A stretch of 64,000 nucleotides of DNA from positions 124,001 through 188,000 of the forward strand of contig CAVZSO010000011.1 in NCBI GenBank assembly GCA_963777975.1, read 5' to 3'. Shown here piece by piece: positions 28,724 to 37,287 of this stretch. The stretch's first letter is position 1. Each line of letters starts with the position of its first letter. The notes below the pieces were generated by a model. The model was not told the DNA's origin. It saw only the letters and a list, made by a program, of their open reading frames with translations, and ran no database searches. A program made the position numbers and the translations under genes. Source of the stretch: CSP1-4 sp963777975 (GTDB taxonomy: Bacteria > Chloroflexota > Limnocylindria > Limnocylindrales > CSP1-4).

Positions 28724-30365
28724 GCGGCGACCCGCCCCGCGATGCCGGCCATCGCGACGGCGATGCCGGCCCCGACCAGCTCGTCGGGCACGTCCGAGCG
28801 GATGACGATGCCGTCCGCGGAGCGCAGGACCCAGCGAAGCCGGCCACCGGCGACCTTCTTGTCGAGCGCCATCGCAGCGGCGACCTCGTCGGCCGGATAG
28901 GGCAGGGGACCGACCGCCAAGGCCAGGCGTTCGACGAGCGCCGTCGTCCGCTCGACCAGCGTGTCCGGCGTGACACCCAGCCGTCGGCCGACCTCCAGCG
29001 CGCCGAGCAGCCCCCTGACGACCGCTTCGCCGTGGAGGACGTCGCGATAGCGGGCCGCCGCCTCGATGCCGTGGGCGATCGAGTGCCCCAGGTTGAGGTG
29101 CATCCGGAGGGCCTGCTCCCGCTCGTCCGCGGTCACGATCTCGATCTTCGCCCAGGCGCAGCGCTCGACCAGCTCGGCCAGCGCGCCGGACTCGAACGCG
29201 GACGCCGCCCCGACAGCCAGCGCCGGCCCATCCGTCTCCAGCAGCTCGAAGATGTGCTCGTCCCCGAGGACGGCGTACTTGACGCACTCACCGAGCGCCG
29301 CCCGCAGCTCGCGTTCGGGCAGCGTGGCCAACAGCTCGATGTCGAGGATCATGGCGGCCGGCTGATGGAAGGCTGCCGACGAGGTTCTTGCCCTCGGGCA
29401 GGTCGAGGCCGACCTTGCCGCCGATGGCCGAGTCGACCTGGGCGAGCAGCGTCGTCGGCAGCTGGATGAGCGGCACGCCTCGCAGCCACGTCGCGGCCAG
29501 GAACCCGGCGGCGTCGCCGAGCGCGCCGCCGCCGCAGGCGACGATCGGGTCGCCGCGCTCCATGTGTCGAGTGGCCAGCTCACGAAGGCCCGTCTCGAAG
29601 GCGGCCAGAGATCTTGGCCGCCTCGCCGCGTGGCAGGAGGAGCGGCTGGACGTCGATCGTGCTCGAGGCCGCCATCCATCCCGCCAGACGCTGGCCATGA
29701 TGCCGCCACGCTTCGGGTTCGCAGGCCAGCGTGGCGCGTCGGGCGCCAAGCCTCGCCAGGGCGTCGGACAACGCCGGGGCAGCGTGCCCGGCGCCGATGT
29801 CGAGTCGTCCGATGGCGGTCGAGGCCGCAAGGAGGCGCGTGCCCTCCGGTGCCGGGCTGGTCAGCGCGTCGGCGACGCGGCCGGCGACCTCCTCGATCCG
29901 CCCTGCGCCTTCGATCGGCTCCGCCGCCTCGTAGAAGCGGGCACGGGCGGTCAGCAGGTCGCGGACGGCAGCCGTCGGCTCCCGGCCGGCGATGAGGGGC
30001 CGCACCGTCCGGCTGCTCGCCAGCCGGGCTGCCACGATGTCGGGGGCGGTCGTCAGGCTGAAGGCACGCCGGCCTCGGTAGAGCTGCCAGCGGTTCCGCG
30101 GATCGGCGACCGCGCCGCCACCAGCCGCGACGACGCGAGTCGTTCGTGATGCCGGATCCGCCGCTCCGAGCCCTTCGATGGCCGCTCGTTCGCGCGCCCG
30201 GAAGCCGGGCTCGCCCTCGGTCTCGAAGATGCGGGCGACGCTCGTCCCGGCCTCCGCTTCGATGACCTCATCGAGGTCGACGAAGGCGGCCCCGACCGCG
30301 CGCGCCAGGCGACGACCGACCGCGCTCTTGCCACTCCCGGGCGGGCCGACCAGCACGACGTCCAC
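28720..30365 (-). CDS. aroKB: Fused shikimate kinase - 3-dehydroquinate synthase (two frame breaks)
   Basis: Bifunctional. AroK part: VDVVLVGPPGSGKSAVGRRL (P-loop), FVDLDEVIEAEAG, VAAGGGAVADP and RPLIAGREPTAA. Without a stop it continues into AroB: LRELATRHMERGDPIVACGG, GALGDAAGFLAATWLRG, QLPTTLLAQVDSAIGGKVG, LPEGKNLVGSFHQPAAM, ECVKYAVLGDE, LNLGHSIAHGIE and VLHGEAVVRG, with NAD and metal ligands. Skips: about 29609 (AAG-A-TCT) and 29371 (AGC-C-TTC). GTG 30365 starts 7 nt after aroC. AroK-AroB fusions are known in some thermophiles. Makes shikimate-3-phosphate and dehydroquinate, non-consecutive steps. Confidence 0.92.
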
Positions 30366-30372
30366 GGCGCCC

Positions 30373-31692
30373 TCAGTCGTCCCCGCCGGAGCCGGACTCG
30401 GCCTCGCCAGCGGCAGCCCCGGCCTCGTCGACCGTCGTGGCCTCGACCAGCGCCAGCGTCCGCTCGCGATATCGCGCCAGGTTGTCACGCACTTCGAGCA
30501 GCGAGTCGCCCCCGAACTTCTCGAGCACGAAGCGGGTCAGGGTCAGCAGCACCATCGCCTCGCCGATGACCCCGGCCGCGGGCACCACGCTGATGTCGCT
30601 CCGCTCGTAGTGGGCGACGTCGACCGGCTCGCCGGTACGCAGGTCCGCGGAGGGCAGCGGCCGCGCCAGGGTCGAGATGGGCTTGACCGCGCCACGGACG
30701 ACGATCGGCTCGCCATTGCTGATGCCGCCGGTCAGGCCACCCGCCGCGTTGGTGCGATGCAGCCAGCGGCGGACGGGCCCGTCGTCCAGATCCGGGATGC
30801 CAGGCGAATCGGGATCGATGCCGACGCCGGTGATGACGTCATGCACGCCCGATCCGCGACGCCGCGTCTGCTCGAAGCCGAGCCCGAACTCGACGCCCTT
30901 GACGGCCTGGATGGAGCAGATCGCCTGGGCCAGGGCCCCATCGAGCCGACGGTCCCAATGGACGTGGCTGCCGAGGCCGACGGGCACGCCGGTGACCACG
31001 ACCTCGAAGATGCCGCCCAGCGTGTCGCCGGCCGAACGGGCCTCGTCGATGGCGGCGATCATGCCTGCCTCGGCCTGGGGATCGGGGCAGCGCAGCGGGC
31101 TGGCCTCCGCCTCATCGCGCGTCCGGCTGGCGGCCGTCGGATCCACGGCCACCCCACCGACCTCGGCCGTGAAGCTCCAGGCCTCGATGCCCAGCTGGCG
31201 CAGGAAGACCCGACAGACGGCGCCGGCCGCCACGCGAGCGGTCGTCTCGCGCGCGCTGGCACGCTCGAGCACGTCGCGCACGTCGTCGAAGCCGTACTTG
31301 AGGGCGCCCGCGAGGTCAGCATGACCTGGCCGCACGCGGGTCACCGTCTGCGCCTTCTTGTTGCCGTCGGCGGCGAGGGCCGCGAGATCGGCGGCCTCCT
31401 CGTCGGTCGGCGCCTCGACCTGCATGACGCGAGTCCAGTTCTCCCAGTCCTTGTTCCGGACCAGCAGCAGGACCGGCGAGCCCAGCGTGCGGCCGTGTCG
31501 GATGCCAGCCAGGATCTCCGCCCGGTCCTGCTCGATGGTCATCCGGGCGCCGCGGCCATAGCCGCGTTGCCGGCGGGCGAGGTCGAGCGCGATCCCGTCC
31601 GCCGAGACGGGGATCCCCGCCGGCAGCCCCTCGAGCGTCACGGCCAGGGTCGGTCCGTGCGACTCCCCGGCGGTCAGGAAGCGGAAGGCCAT
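30373..31692 (-). CDS. aroC: Chorismate synthase
   Basis: 439 aa, uninterrupted. FRFLTAGESHGPTLAVTLEG, RRQRGYGRGARM, RVRPGHADLAGALKYG and GGLTGGISNGEPIVVRGAVK are the conserved FMN/EPSP-binding segments; His of GESHGP and the second His in RPGHAD are present. Slightly longer than the 360-390 aa norm, with an acidic Gly-rich tail (AGEAESGSGGDD). Last step to chorismate. ATG 31692 starts 2 nt after the aroE stop. Confidence 0.97.
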   Translation of the reverse strand: MAFRFLTAGESHGPTLAVTLEGLPAGIPVSADGIALDLARRQRGYGRGARMTIEQDRAEILAGIRHGRTLGSPVLLLVRNKDWENWTRVMQVEAPTDEEAADLAALAADGNKKAQTVTRVRPGHADLAGALKYGFDDVRDVLERASARETTARVAAGAVCRVFLRQLGIEAWSFTAEVGGVAVDPTAASRTRDEAEASPLRCPDPQAEAGMIAAIDEARSAGDTLGGIFEVVVTGVPVGLGSHVHWDRRLDGALAQAICSIQAVKGVEFGLGFEQTRRRGSGVHDVITGVGIDPDSPGIPDLDDGPVRRWLHRTNAAGGLTGGISNGEPIVVRGAVKPISTLARPLPSADLRTGEPVDVAHYERSDISVVPAAGVIGEAMVLLTLTRFVLEKFGGDSLLEVRDNLARYRERTLALVEATTVDEAGAAAGEAESGSGGDD

Positions 31693-31694
31693 CG

Positions 31695-32591
31695 TCAGGC
31701 AGGCTCGCTGGCGGCCGCCTCGACACCGACGCGCTCGGTCGTGCCGTCGGACGCCAGGCCCGCGTCGAGCTGCGCGCGCATCAGATCGAGCGGCGCCGAT
31801 CGGCCGGTCCACAGCTCGAAGGCCGCGGCGCCCTGGTGGAGGAGCATCAGCTCGCCGTTCATCGTCGCTGCCGCGCCGGCTGCTGCGGCGTCGGCCAGCA
31901 GTCGGGTGAGCCGCGGCCGATAGACGAGGTCCATGACCATCAGGTCGGGCGGGATGAGCTCGCCCGGGATCGGCGACAGGTCGGTGCCCAGGCCGACGGA
32001 CGAGGTGTTGACCAGGATCTTGGCCTTGGACAGCTCGACCTCGATGATCGACTCGTGCCAGGGCATCGCCTTGAGCTCCATGTGGGCGGCGCTCTTGCCG
32101 AAGAACCGGACCAGGCCCTCCGCCCGATGGAGGTGCCGATTGAAGACGATGACGCGCAGGAAGCCGGCCGTGATCAGGCCGTGCACGATCGCGCGTGCCC
32201 CGCCGCCGGCGCCGAGCACGACCGCCGTGCGCGGCATCTTCTGGCGTCCGACCAGCTCGTCGAGCGCGATCTTGAATGCCGGCACATCGGTGTTGTGGCC
32301 GACCAGTCGCCGGCCCTCGCGCGTGATCGTGTTGACCGCTCCGGTCGACTGGGCATCTTCGGTCAGCCGGTCGACCATGGGCACCACCCGCTCCTTGTGC
32401 GGGATGGTCACGTTGGCACCCAGGAAGTCGTCGCCGCGCACGGCCTCGACGGCATCCGCGAGATCGGGCACCGGCACATCGAGCAACTCGTATCGAGCGT
32501 CGATGCCGGCCGCGTCAAGCGCCGCCTGCTGCATGGCGGCCGAGAGCGAGTGGGCGACCGGGTGGCCGATGAGGACGAGGCGCTTGCTCAT
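31695..32591 (-). CDS. aroE: Shikimate dehydrogenase
   Basis: 298 aa, uninterrupted. SLSAAMQQAALDAAG (substrate Ser), GANVTIPHKERVVP (catalytic Lys), GAVNTITREG, GHNTDVPAFKIAL (catalytic Asp), GAGGGARAIVHGL (NADP loop) with Asn-Arg (VFNRHLHRA), and MLLHQGAAAFELWTG (Gln). Reduces 3-dehydroshikimate. ATG overlaps the aroA TGA. Confidence 0.96.
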   Translation of the reverse strand: MSKRLVLIGHPVAHSLSAAMQQAALDAAGIDARYELLDVPVPDLADAVEAVRGDDFLGANVTIPHKERVVPMVDRLTEDAQSTGAVNTITREGRRLVGHNTDVPAFKIALDELVGRQKMPRTAVVLGAGGGARAIVHGLITAGFLRVIVFNRHLHRAEGLVRFFGKSAAHMELKAMPWHESIIEVELSKAKILVNTSSVGLGTDLSPIPGELIPPDLMVMDLVYRPRLTRLLADAAAAGAAATMNGELMLLHQGAAAFELWTGRSAPLDLMRAQLDAGLASDGTTERVGVEAAASEPA

Positions 32592-33976
32592 GCTCGGATC
32601 CTTTCCAGGTCGCGGAAGAAGGTCGGGTAGGAAACGGCGGCGGAGCGACCGTCGAACCTGACGGGTGCGGGATCGATGAGTCCGGCCACAGCGTAGGTCA
32701 TCGCGAGCCGGTGATCGTCATGGGTGCGGACCTCCGCACCACGCAGCCCGAAGCCGGCCTGCCCGGCGCCACCGACGATGATGAGGTCGTCGCGCTCGAT
32801 CGTGACGCGCGCTCCGAGGGCACTCAAGCCCTCGGCGATGCCGGCCAGGCGGTCGCTCTCCTTGAAGCGCAGCTCGCCGGCGCCGCGGATGCGCGTCGTG
32901 CCGCGCGCGCAGGCTGCCGCCAGGCAGAGCACGGGGATCTCGTCGATGGCGGCGGCGACATCGGTCGGCGAGACATCGATAGCCTCCAGGTCGCTGGAGC
33001 GCACGGTCAGGTCGGCCCGGGGTTCACCGATCAGGGCCGTCGACGGCGCCGCCCCAGCGACAGCCACAGCCGGCGACGCATCTCGCTCGGTGATCCGGGC
33101 GCCCATCGCCAGCAGGAGGTCGATGGCTCGGCGTCGCGTCGGGTTCACGCCGACGCCCTCGAGCGTCAGCTCCGCGTCCGGGTGGCAGGCGCCCGCGACC
33201 AGCCAGAAGGCCGCCGACGAGACGTCGCCGGTGACCAGCTCATCGAGCGGCGTCACCTGTTGCCTGCCAGAGAGGCTGACGACGACAGAGCCACGTTCGG
33301 GGCCATCGTCCGTCTCGATGGCCACGCCGCGCGCGCGCAGCATCCGCTCCGTGTGGTCGCGGGTCGCGACCGACTCACGGACGACGGTCGTGCCCGTAGC
33401 CGCCAGACCGGCCAGCAGGACGGCCGACTTGACCTGGGCGCTGGGCACCGTCGGGGCGTGATCGATGCCGACCAGCGCAGCAGACCCGCGGACGGTCACC
33501 GGTGGCAGGCTGTCGTCCGCCCGCGCCTGGACGTCGGCGCCCATGGCGCGCAGGGGGGCCACGATGCGCGCCACCGGCCGACTGCGCAGGGAGTCGTCGC
33601 CGTCCAAGGTGGCGGCGATCGCCGATCCCGCCAGGATGCCGGTCAGCATCCGCAGCGTGGTCCCCGAGTTGCCGCAGTCGAGCGTTCCCGATGGTGCTTG
33701 CCAGCCTCCGATGCCAGGTGACTCGACGCGGTAGGTCGCGAAGCCGTCGTCGTCGATGACCTGGTCGACGCGCACGCCCAGCTCGGCCAGGCAGCGCGCC
33801 GTGCTCCGGGGGTCGAGGCCGTCGGAGGCGCCGCTGATCGTCGAACGACCGGCCGCCATGCCCGCCAGCAGGAGCGCGCGGTGCGTGATCGACTTGTCGC
33901 CGGGCATGCGGAGTCGGCCGCGCAGCCGAGCTGCACGGGCGACGGACGTGGAGCTGGTCGGCGCGTCCAGGCTCAA
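32588..33976 (-). CDS. aroA: EPSP synthase (3-phosphoshikimate 1-carboxyvinyltransferase)
   Basis: 462 aa, uninterrupted. MPGDKSITHRALLLAGMA (PEP Lys), GTLDCGNSGTTLRMLTG, DSLRSRPVARI, VPSAQVKSAVLLAGL, DVSSAAFWLVAG, DEIPVLCLAAACARGTT, ELRFKESDRLAGI and THDDHRLAMTYAVAGL are all present. The PEP loop is GNSGTT, the same general form as glyphosate-sensitive enzymes (GNAGTA). ATG overlaps the aroF TGA. Confidence 0.97.
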   Translation of the reverse strand: MSLDAPTSSTSVARAARLRGRLRMPGDKSITHRALLLAGMAAGRSTISGASDGLDPRSTARCLAELGVRVDQVIDDDGFATYRVESPGIGGWQAPSGTLDCGNSGTTLRMLTGILAGSAIAATLDGDDSLRSRPVARIVAPLRAMGADVQARADDSLPPVTVRGSAALVGIDHAPTVPSAQVKSAVLLAGLAATGTTVVRESVATRDHTERMLRARGVAIETDDGPERGSVVVSLSGRQQVTPLDELVTGDVSSAAFWLVAGACHPDAELTLEGVGVNPTRRRAIDLLLAMGARITERDASPAVAVAGAAPSTALIGEPRADLTVRSSDLEAIDVSPTDVAAAIDEIPVLCLAAACARGTTRIRGAGELRFKESDRLAGIAEGLSALGARVTIERDDLIIVGGAGQAGFGLRGAEVRTHDDHRLAMTYAVAGLIDPAPVRFDGRSAAVSYPTFFRDLERIRA

Positions 33977-35050
33977 TGCCTGCCCCCATCGCCGACGCCC
34001 AGCGCGGCGCCGCTCAGGATGGGATCGCCATGCAGCGGCCGGGCCTGCTCATGGACCGGCACCAGGGCCATCATCAGATCGCGGAAGCCCTGCAGGTCGA
34101 GCGACTGTTCGCCGTCGGAGAGCGCCTCGTCCGGCCGCGGGTGGACCTCGACCATGACCCCGTCGGCGCCGATGGCCACGCCGGCGATGGCCAGCGGCTT
34201 GACCAGCCAGCGCTTGCCGGTGGCGTGTGAAGGATCGACGATGACCGGCAGGTGGGTCAGGTGATGGAGGAGGGGCACGGCGGCCAGGTCCATGGTGTTG
34301 CGCGTGTAGGTCTCGAACGTCCGGATGCCACGTTCGCAGAGGATGACGTTGGGGTTGCCGGAGCTGACGATGTACTCGGCGGACATCAGCCACTCCTCGA
34401 TCGTGGCGCCGTAGCCGCGCTTGAGCATGACCGGCTTGCCGACCCGCCCGACGGTCGTCAGCAGCGAGTAGTTCTGCATGTTCCGCGTGCCGATCTGGAG
34501 GATGTCGGCATAGCGCGTGACGACCTCGACCTGCGACGGCTCCATGACCTCGGTGATGACCGGCAGCCCGGTCAGCTCGCGGGCCTCGGCCAGGTAGCGC
34601 AGGGCTTCGACACCCGAGCCCCTGGAAGGAGTACGGGCTGGTCCGCGGCTTGAAGGCGCCACCCCGCAGGATCCGGGCTCCCGCCGCCGCCACGGCCTGG
34701 GCGGTCTCGAGGGCGACTTCGCGACTCTCGATCGAGCATGGCCCGGCCATGACCGTCAGCGAGCCGTCGCCGATGCGAACGTCGCCGACCTCGATGACCG
34801 TGTCCTCGGGATGGAACTCACGGCTGGCGAGCTTGTAGGGCCGGGTGATGGGCGTCACCTGCTCGACGCCGGGCATCGACTCGAATCGGCTGATGAGCGT
34901 CTGGCGCCGCGAGCCGACGTCGCCGACGAGCGCGATCACGATGCGCTCGGAGCCCGGGCTCACGTGGGGCTGCAGGCCCTCGGCGAGGATGACGCCCTTG
35001 ACGGCGTTGACCTCCGCCTCGGTCGCGCGTGCCGACATCACGATGAACAC
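33973..35050 (-). CDS. aroF: DAHP synthase, type I-beta with N-terminal regulatory domain (one frame break)
   Basis: About 358 aa, first enzyme of the pathway. A ~70-residue ferredoxin-like N-domain (FIVMSARATEAEVNAVKGVI, IVIALVGDVG) resembles the Thermotoga DAHP synthase domain that binds Phe/Tyr. Barrel: LTVMAGPCSIESREVAL, RGGAFKPRTSPYSFQGLG, ITEVMEPSQVEVV, IGTRNMQNYSLL, VMLKRGYGATIEEWL and PVIVDPSHATGKRW. One surplus G (34613-34615, CTC-G-GGT) is skipped. GTG 35050 has a GAAGGAG Shine-Dalgarno 8 nt upstream. First gene of the operon, behind a leader peptide and attenuator. Confidence 0.94.
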
Positions 35051-35134
35051 GGTGCCTGCTCCTTCACATCTGGTCGGGCGTGCGGTCTGGGCTTGGTCGG
35101 GTGCTCGTCTATTCGCAGGTCGGGTCGTCGGGCG

Positions 35135-35168
35135 AAACAAAAAGAGCAGAGGTCACGACCTCTGCTCT
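35135..35168 (-). terminator. Attenuator hairpin of the aro operon
   Basis: Perfect inverted repeat AGAGCAGAGGTC (35143-35154) with GACCTCTGCTCT (35157-35168), followed on the minus strand by TTTTTGTTT. It lies between the leader peptide and aroF. Upstream, CCCGGCACG inside the peptide pairs with CGTGCCGGG just before this hairpin, and GC-rich alternatives lie between them. Confidence 0.85.
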
Positions 35169-35205
35169 CCCGGCACGACCCGCCCCGGCGGGTCAGACCC
35201 GCGGG

Positions 35206-35244
35206 CTAGCGTGCCGGGCGTCGAAAGTAGATGAACCGCTGCAT
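35206..35244 (-). CDS. aro operon leader peptide (Phe/Tyr attenuator)
   Basis: 12 residues, MQRFIYFRRPAR, then TAG. It is rich in regulated aromatic residues (Phe-Ile-Tyr-Phe) just before a chain of hairpins and a T-tailed terminator. The ATG is 10 nt after the -10 element, so the message is nearly leaderless. The expected mechanism is that the ribosome stalls at Phe or Tyr codons when charged tRNA is scarce, altering hairpin pairing and allowing read-through. The length and context support it; translation is not proven. Confidence 0.72.
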   Translation of the reverse strand: MQRFIYFRRPAR

Positions 35245-35254
35245 GGCTGGCCGA

Positions 35255-35283
35255 ACGGTAGCCCAGCCCCCGTGGAGTGTCAA
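35255..35283 (-). promoter_or_regulatory. aro operon promoter
   Basis: Minus-strand TTGACA (35278-35283), 17-bp spacer, TACCGT (35255-35260): near-ideal sigma-70 geometry. Transcription would start within a few bases of the leader-peptide ATG. Confidence 0.8.
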
Positions 35284-35372
35284 CGGCGCCCGGCCGCGCG
35301 GCTCGGAGACGGCATCCGGCCGCCCTCCGGAGGCGTCGAGGTCGCCTGCTAGAATGCCGTCCGCATCGGCGC

Positions 35373-35465
<93 letters not shown>

Positions 35466-35482
35466 CCGTCCCGATGCATCGC

Positions 35483-35558
35483 GCGCCCGTAGCTCAGTGG
35501 ATAGAGCGTTAGGTTGCGGACCTAAAGGTCGTGGGTTCGAGTCCCGCCGGGCGCGCCA
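35483..35558 (+). tRNA. tRNA-Arg with unusual anticodon GCG
   Basis: 76 nt; acceptor GCGCCCG/CGGGCGC, discriminator G, CCA encoded; D-stem GCTC/GAGC; T-stem GTGGG/CCCGC. The anticodon arm is TTAGG-TTGCGGA-CCTAA, a 7-nt loop with T33 and anticodon GCG. The body is that of bacterial tRNA-Arg(ACG), normally edited to inosine by TadA. Here position 34 is G, so it reads CGC and CGU directly. Confidence 0.92.
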
Positions 35559-35679
35559 CCCTCTCGGTCGGACCGATGCCGTCAGGGCAGGAGCGTGGTT
35601 GCGCCGACCTCGGCGGTCGTGCCATGGTTGGGCAGATGGAACCATGCGCCGGCCGCAGCTCGGGCGAGGTCTGACGACG

Positions 35680-36069
35680 ATGCCACCCATCGCCCAGGCA
35701 CTGGCGCTCGTGGCGGCGATCCTGCATGTCGGCTTCTTCTATCTCGAGAGCATCGCCTTCCGGCGACCGCAGACGTGGGCGCGCTTCGGACTCGCGAGCC
35801 AGGAGCAGGCCGACGTGGTGCGCCCGATGGCGTTCAACCAGGGCTTCTACAACCTGTTCCTGGCACTCGGCGTGTTCGGCGGCCTCGTCCTCGTCGACTT
35901 CGCTTCCGGCGGGGCGGTCAGCGCCGGCATCGGCATCACCAAGTTCGCATTGGCCAGCATGGTCCTGGCCGGTGCCGTCCTGCTGGCCACCGGTCGACGG
36001 TTCCGGCGCGCAGCGCTGCTACAGGCCCTGCCGCCGGCGCTGGCGCTCGTGGCCAGCGTGCTCGCCTAG
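35680..36069 (+). CDS. DUF1304 membrane protein
   Basis: 129 aa, four hydrophobic segments, uninterrupted. AAILHVGFFYLESIAFRRP, VVRPMAFNQGFYNLFLALG and the C-terminal LLATGRRFRRAALLQALPP are the DUF1304 pattern (small membrane proteins of unknown function, with conserved Asn-Gln-Gly-Phe-Tyr-Asn). A GAGG Shine-Dalgarno-like run precedes ATG 35680. Follows tRNA-Arg. Confidence 0.85.
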   Translation: MPPIAQALALVAAILHVGFFYLESIAFRRPQTWARFGLASQEQADVVRPMAFNQGFYNLFLALGVFGGLVLVDFASGGAVSAGIGITKFALASMVLAGAVLLATGRRFRRAALLQALPPALALVASVLA

Positions 36070-36156
36070 CCGGGAAGCCGACCGCTCGTCGCGTAGGCGC
36101 CGCGCATCGGAGGCGGCGCGACGCCGGCGCAGCCAGTCGGCACGATCGCCTGTACC

Positions 36157-37173
36157 TCAGGGAACGATCGTGTCGTCCACCGTCTGCGTGCTGTTGGCGG
36201 CGTCGTAGACGGCCTTCGTGTCGCTGTTGAACTTCGGCCCGTACATCACCGACTGGCCCGAGTATCCGTACGAGTTGAGGGAGCCCAGCGACCCGCTGCC
36301 GTTCTGCTCGTTGAAGTTCGAGAGCCATGGACCGCCCGACGAGCCGCCGGTCATGTTGCAGGCCATGCCCCACGTCGCGTTGTCGACCAGGCTGTCCTCG
36401 GTGATGGCGCCGGCACAGTAGGTCAGGTCCTTGCCCTTGTACCTGCCCGCCGCCGGGTAGCCGAAGGCGTAGAGCTTCTGGCCCTTGACGACCGCTGGCG
36501 TCTGACTTGGCAGGTTGTAGACGAGCGGGAAGGAGCCACCGACGGCCGTTTCCAGCCGCGGTGAGACGCTCCCGCCTTTCCCACCGTCGCCGACCACCGC
36601 GAAGGCGAAGTCGTGCTTGACGGCCTCGTCGTTGAAGCCGCCGGCGTTCGCGAACCCGCTCTGGACGACGAGAGCCTCGGCGGTCCAGCAGCCATAGACC
36701 GTCGAGCCGCAGGTGAACGTCGGGGCGCCGTCGAAGTCGGGCATGAACAGCCAGTTCGTCGCGAACTCCTGGTTCGTCTCATCGATGGCGCAATGGCCTG
36801 CCGTCAGGACCAGTGACTTGGTCGACCGCGTGTCGGTCACGACGGTGCCGCTGCAGACCCAGCCCGATCCGCCCATCTGGAAGTAGACCTTGCCCGAGCG
36901 CTGCAGGATCGCGCCGTCCTTGGTCCATGACGCGCCCAGGACGGCGCCACTACCACCGCCGCCACCGCCTGGCCTGGCCTTGGGCACGAACCGCCCGCTG
37001 GCCTCGCGCACGAAGTCGCGCGGCACGGCCGCCTTCATCCGCTCCGGTGTCCAGTGCGCGATGATCCGTTCGTGCTCGCTCAGCGGGCTGCGCGCCGCAG
37101 CCGGTCCGGCTACGGCCAGGAGGCTGAGCGATACCAGCAGGGCGGCCAGGGCAGCAGGCGTGCGACGGCGCAT
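36157..37173 (-). CDS. Secreted trypsin-like serine protease
   Basis: 338 aa, uninterrupted. Signal peptide MRRRTPAALAALLVSLSLLA, cut near AAARS. Propeptide-like Pro/Gly region precedes the domain. Triad: His in SLVLTAGHCAIDE, Asp in VKHDFAFAVVGDG, Ser in GGSSGGPWLSNF. Several Cys pairs (VCSGTVV/AGHC, TFTCGSTVYGCW, YCAG/ACN) fit S1 disulfides. Likely a V8/glutamyl-endopeptidase-like member. Start ATG 37173 has GGAAGGA upstream. Exported, extracellular. Confidence 0.9.
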   Translation of the reverse strand: MRRRTPAALAALLVSLSLLAVAGPAAARSPLSEHERIIAHWTPERMKAAVPRDFVREASGRFVPKARPGGGGGGSGAVLGASWTKDGAILQRSGKVYFQMGGSGWVCSGTVVTDTRSTKSLVLTAGHCAIDETNQEFATNWLFMPDFDGAPTFTCGSTVYGCWTAEALVVQSGFANAGGFNDEAVKHDFAFAVVGDGGKGGSVSPRLETAVGGSFPLVYNLPSQTPAVVKGQKLYAFGYPAAGRYKGKDLTYCAGAITEDSLVDNATWGMACNMTGGSSGGPWLSNFNEQNGSGSLGSLNSYGYSGQSVMYGPKFNSDTKAVYDAANSTQTVDDTIVP

Positions 37174-37287
37174 GAGGACATCCTTCCCGGTGTGCTGGAT
37201 CGACAGGCGTATGGATACCGGGCCCACGGAGCCTCGTCAAGGTCGGCTGACGAACGTTCGGTGCACGTCGACACCGCTGCGTCTTGA

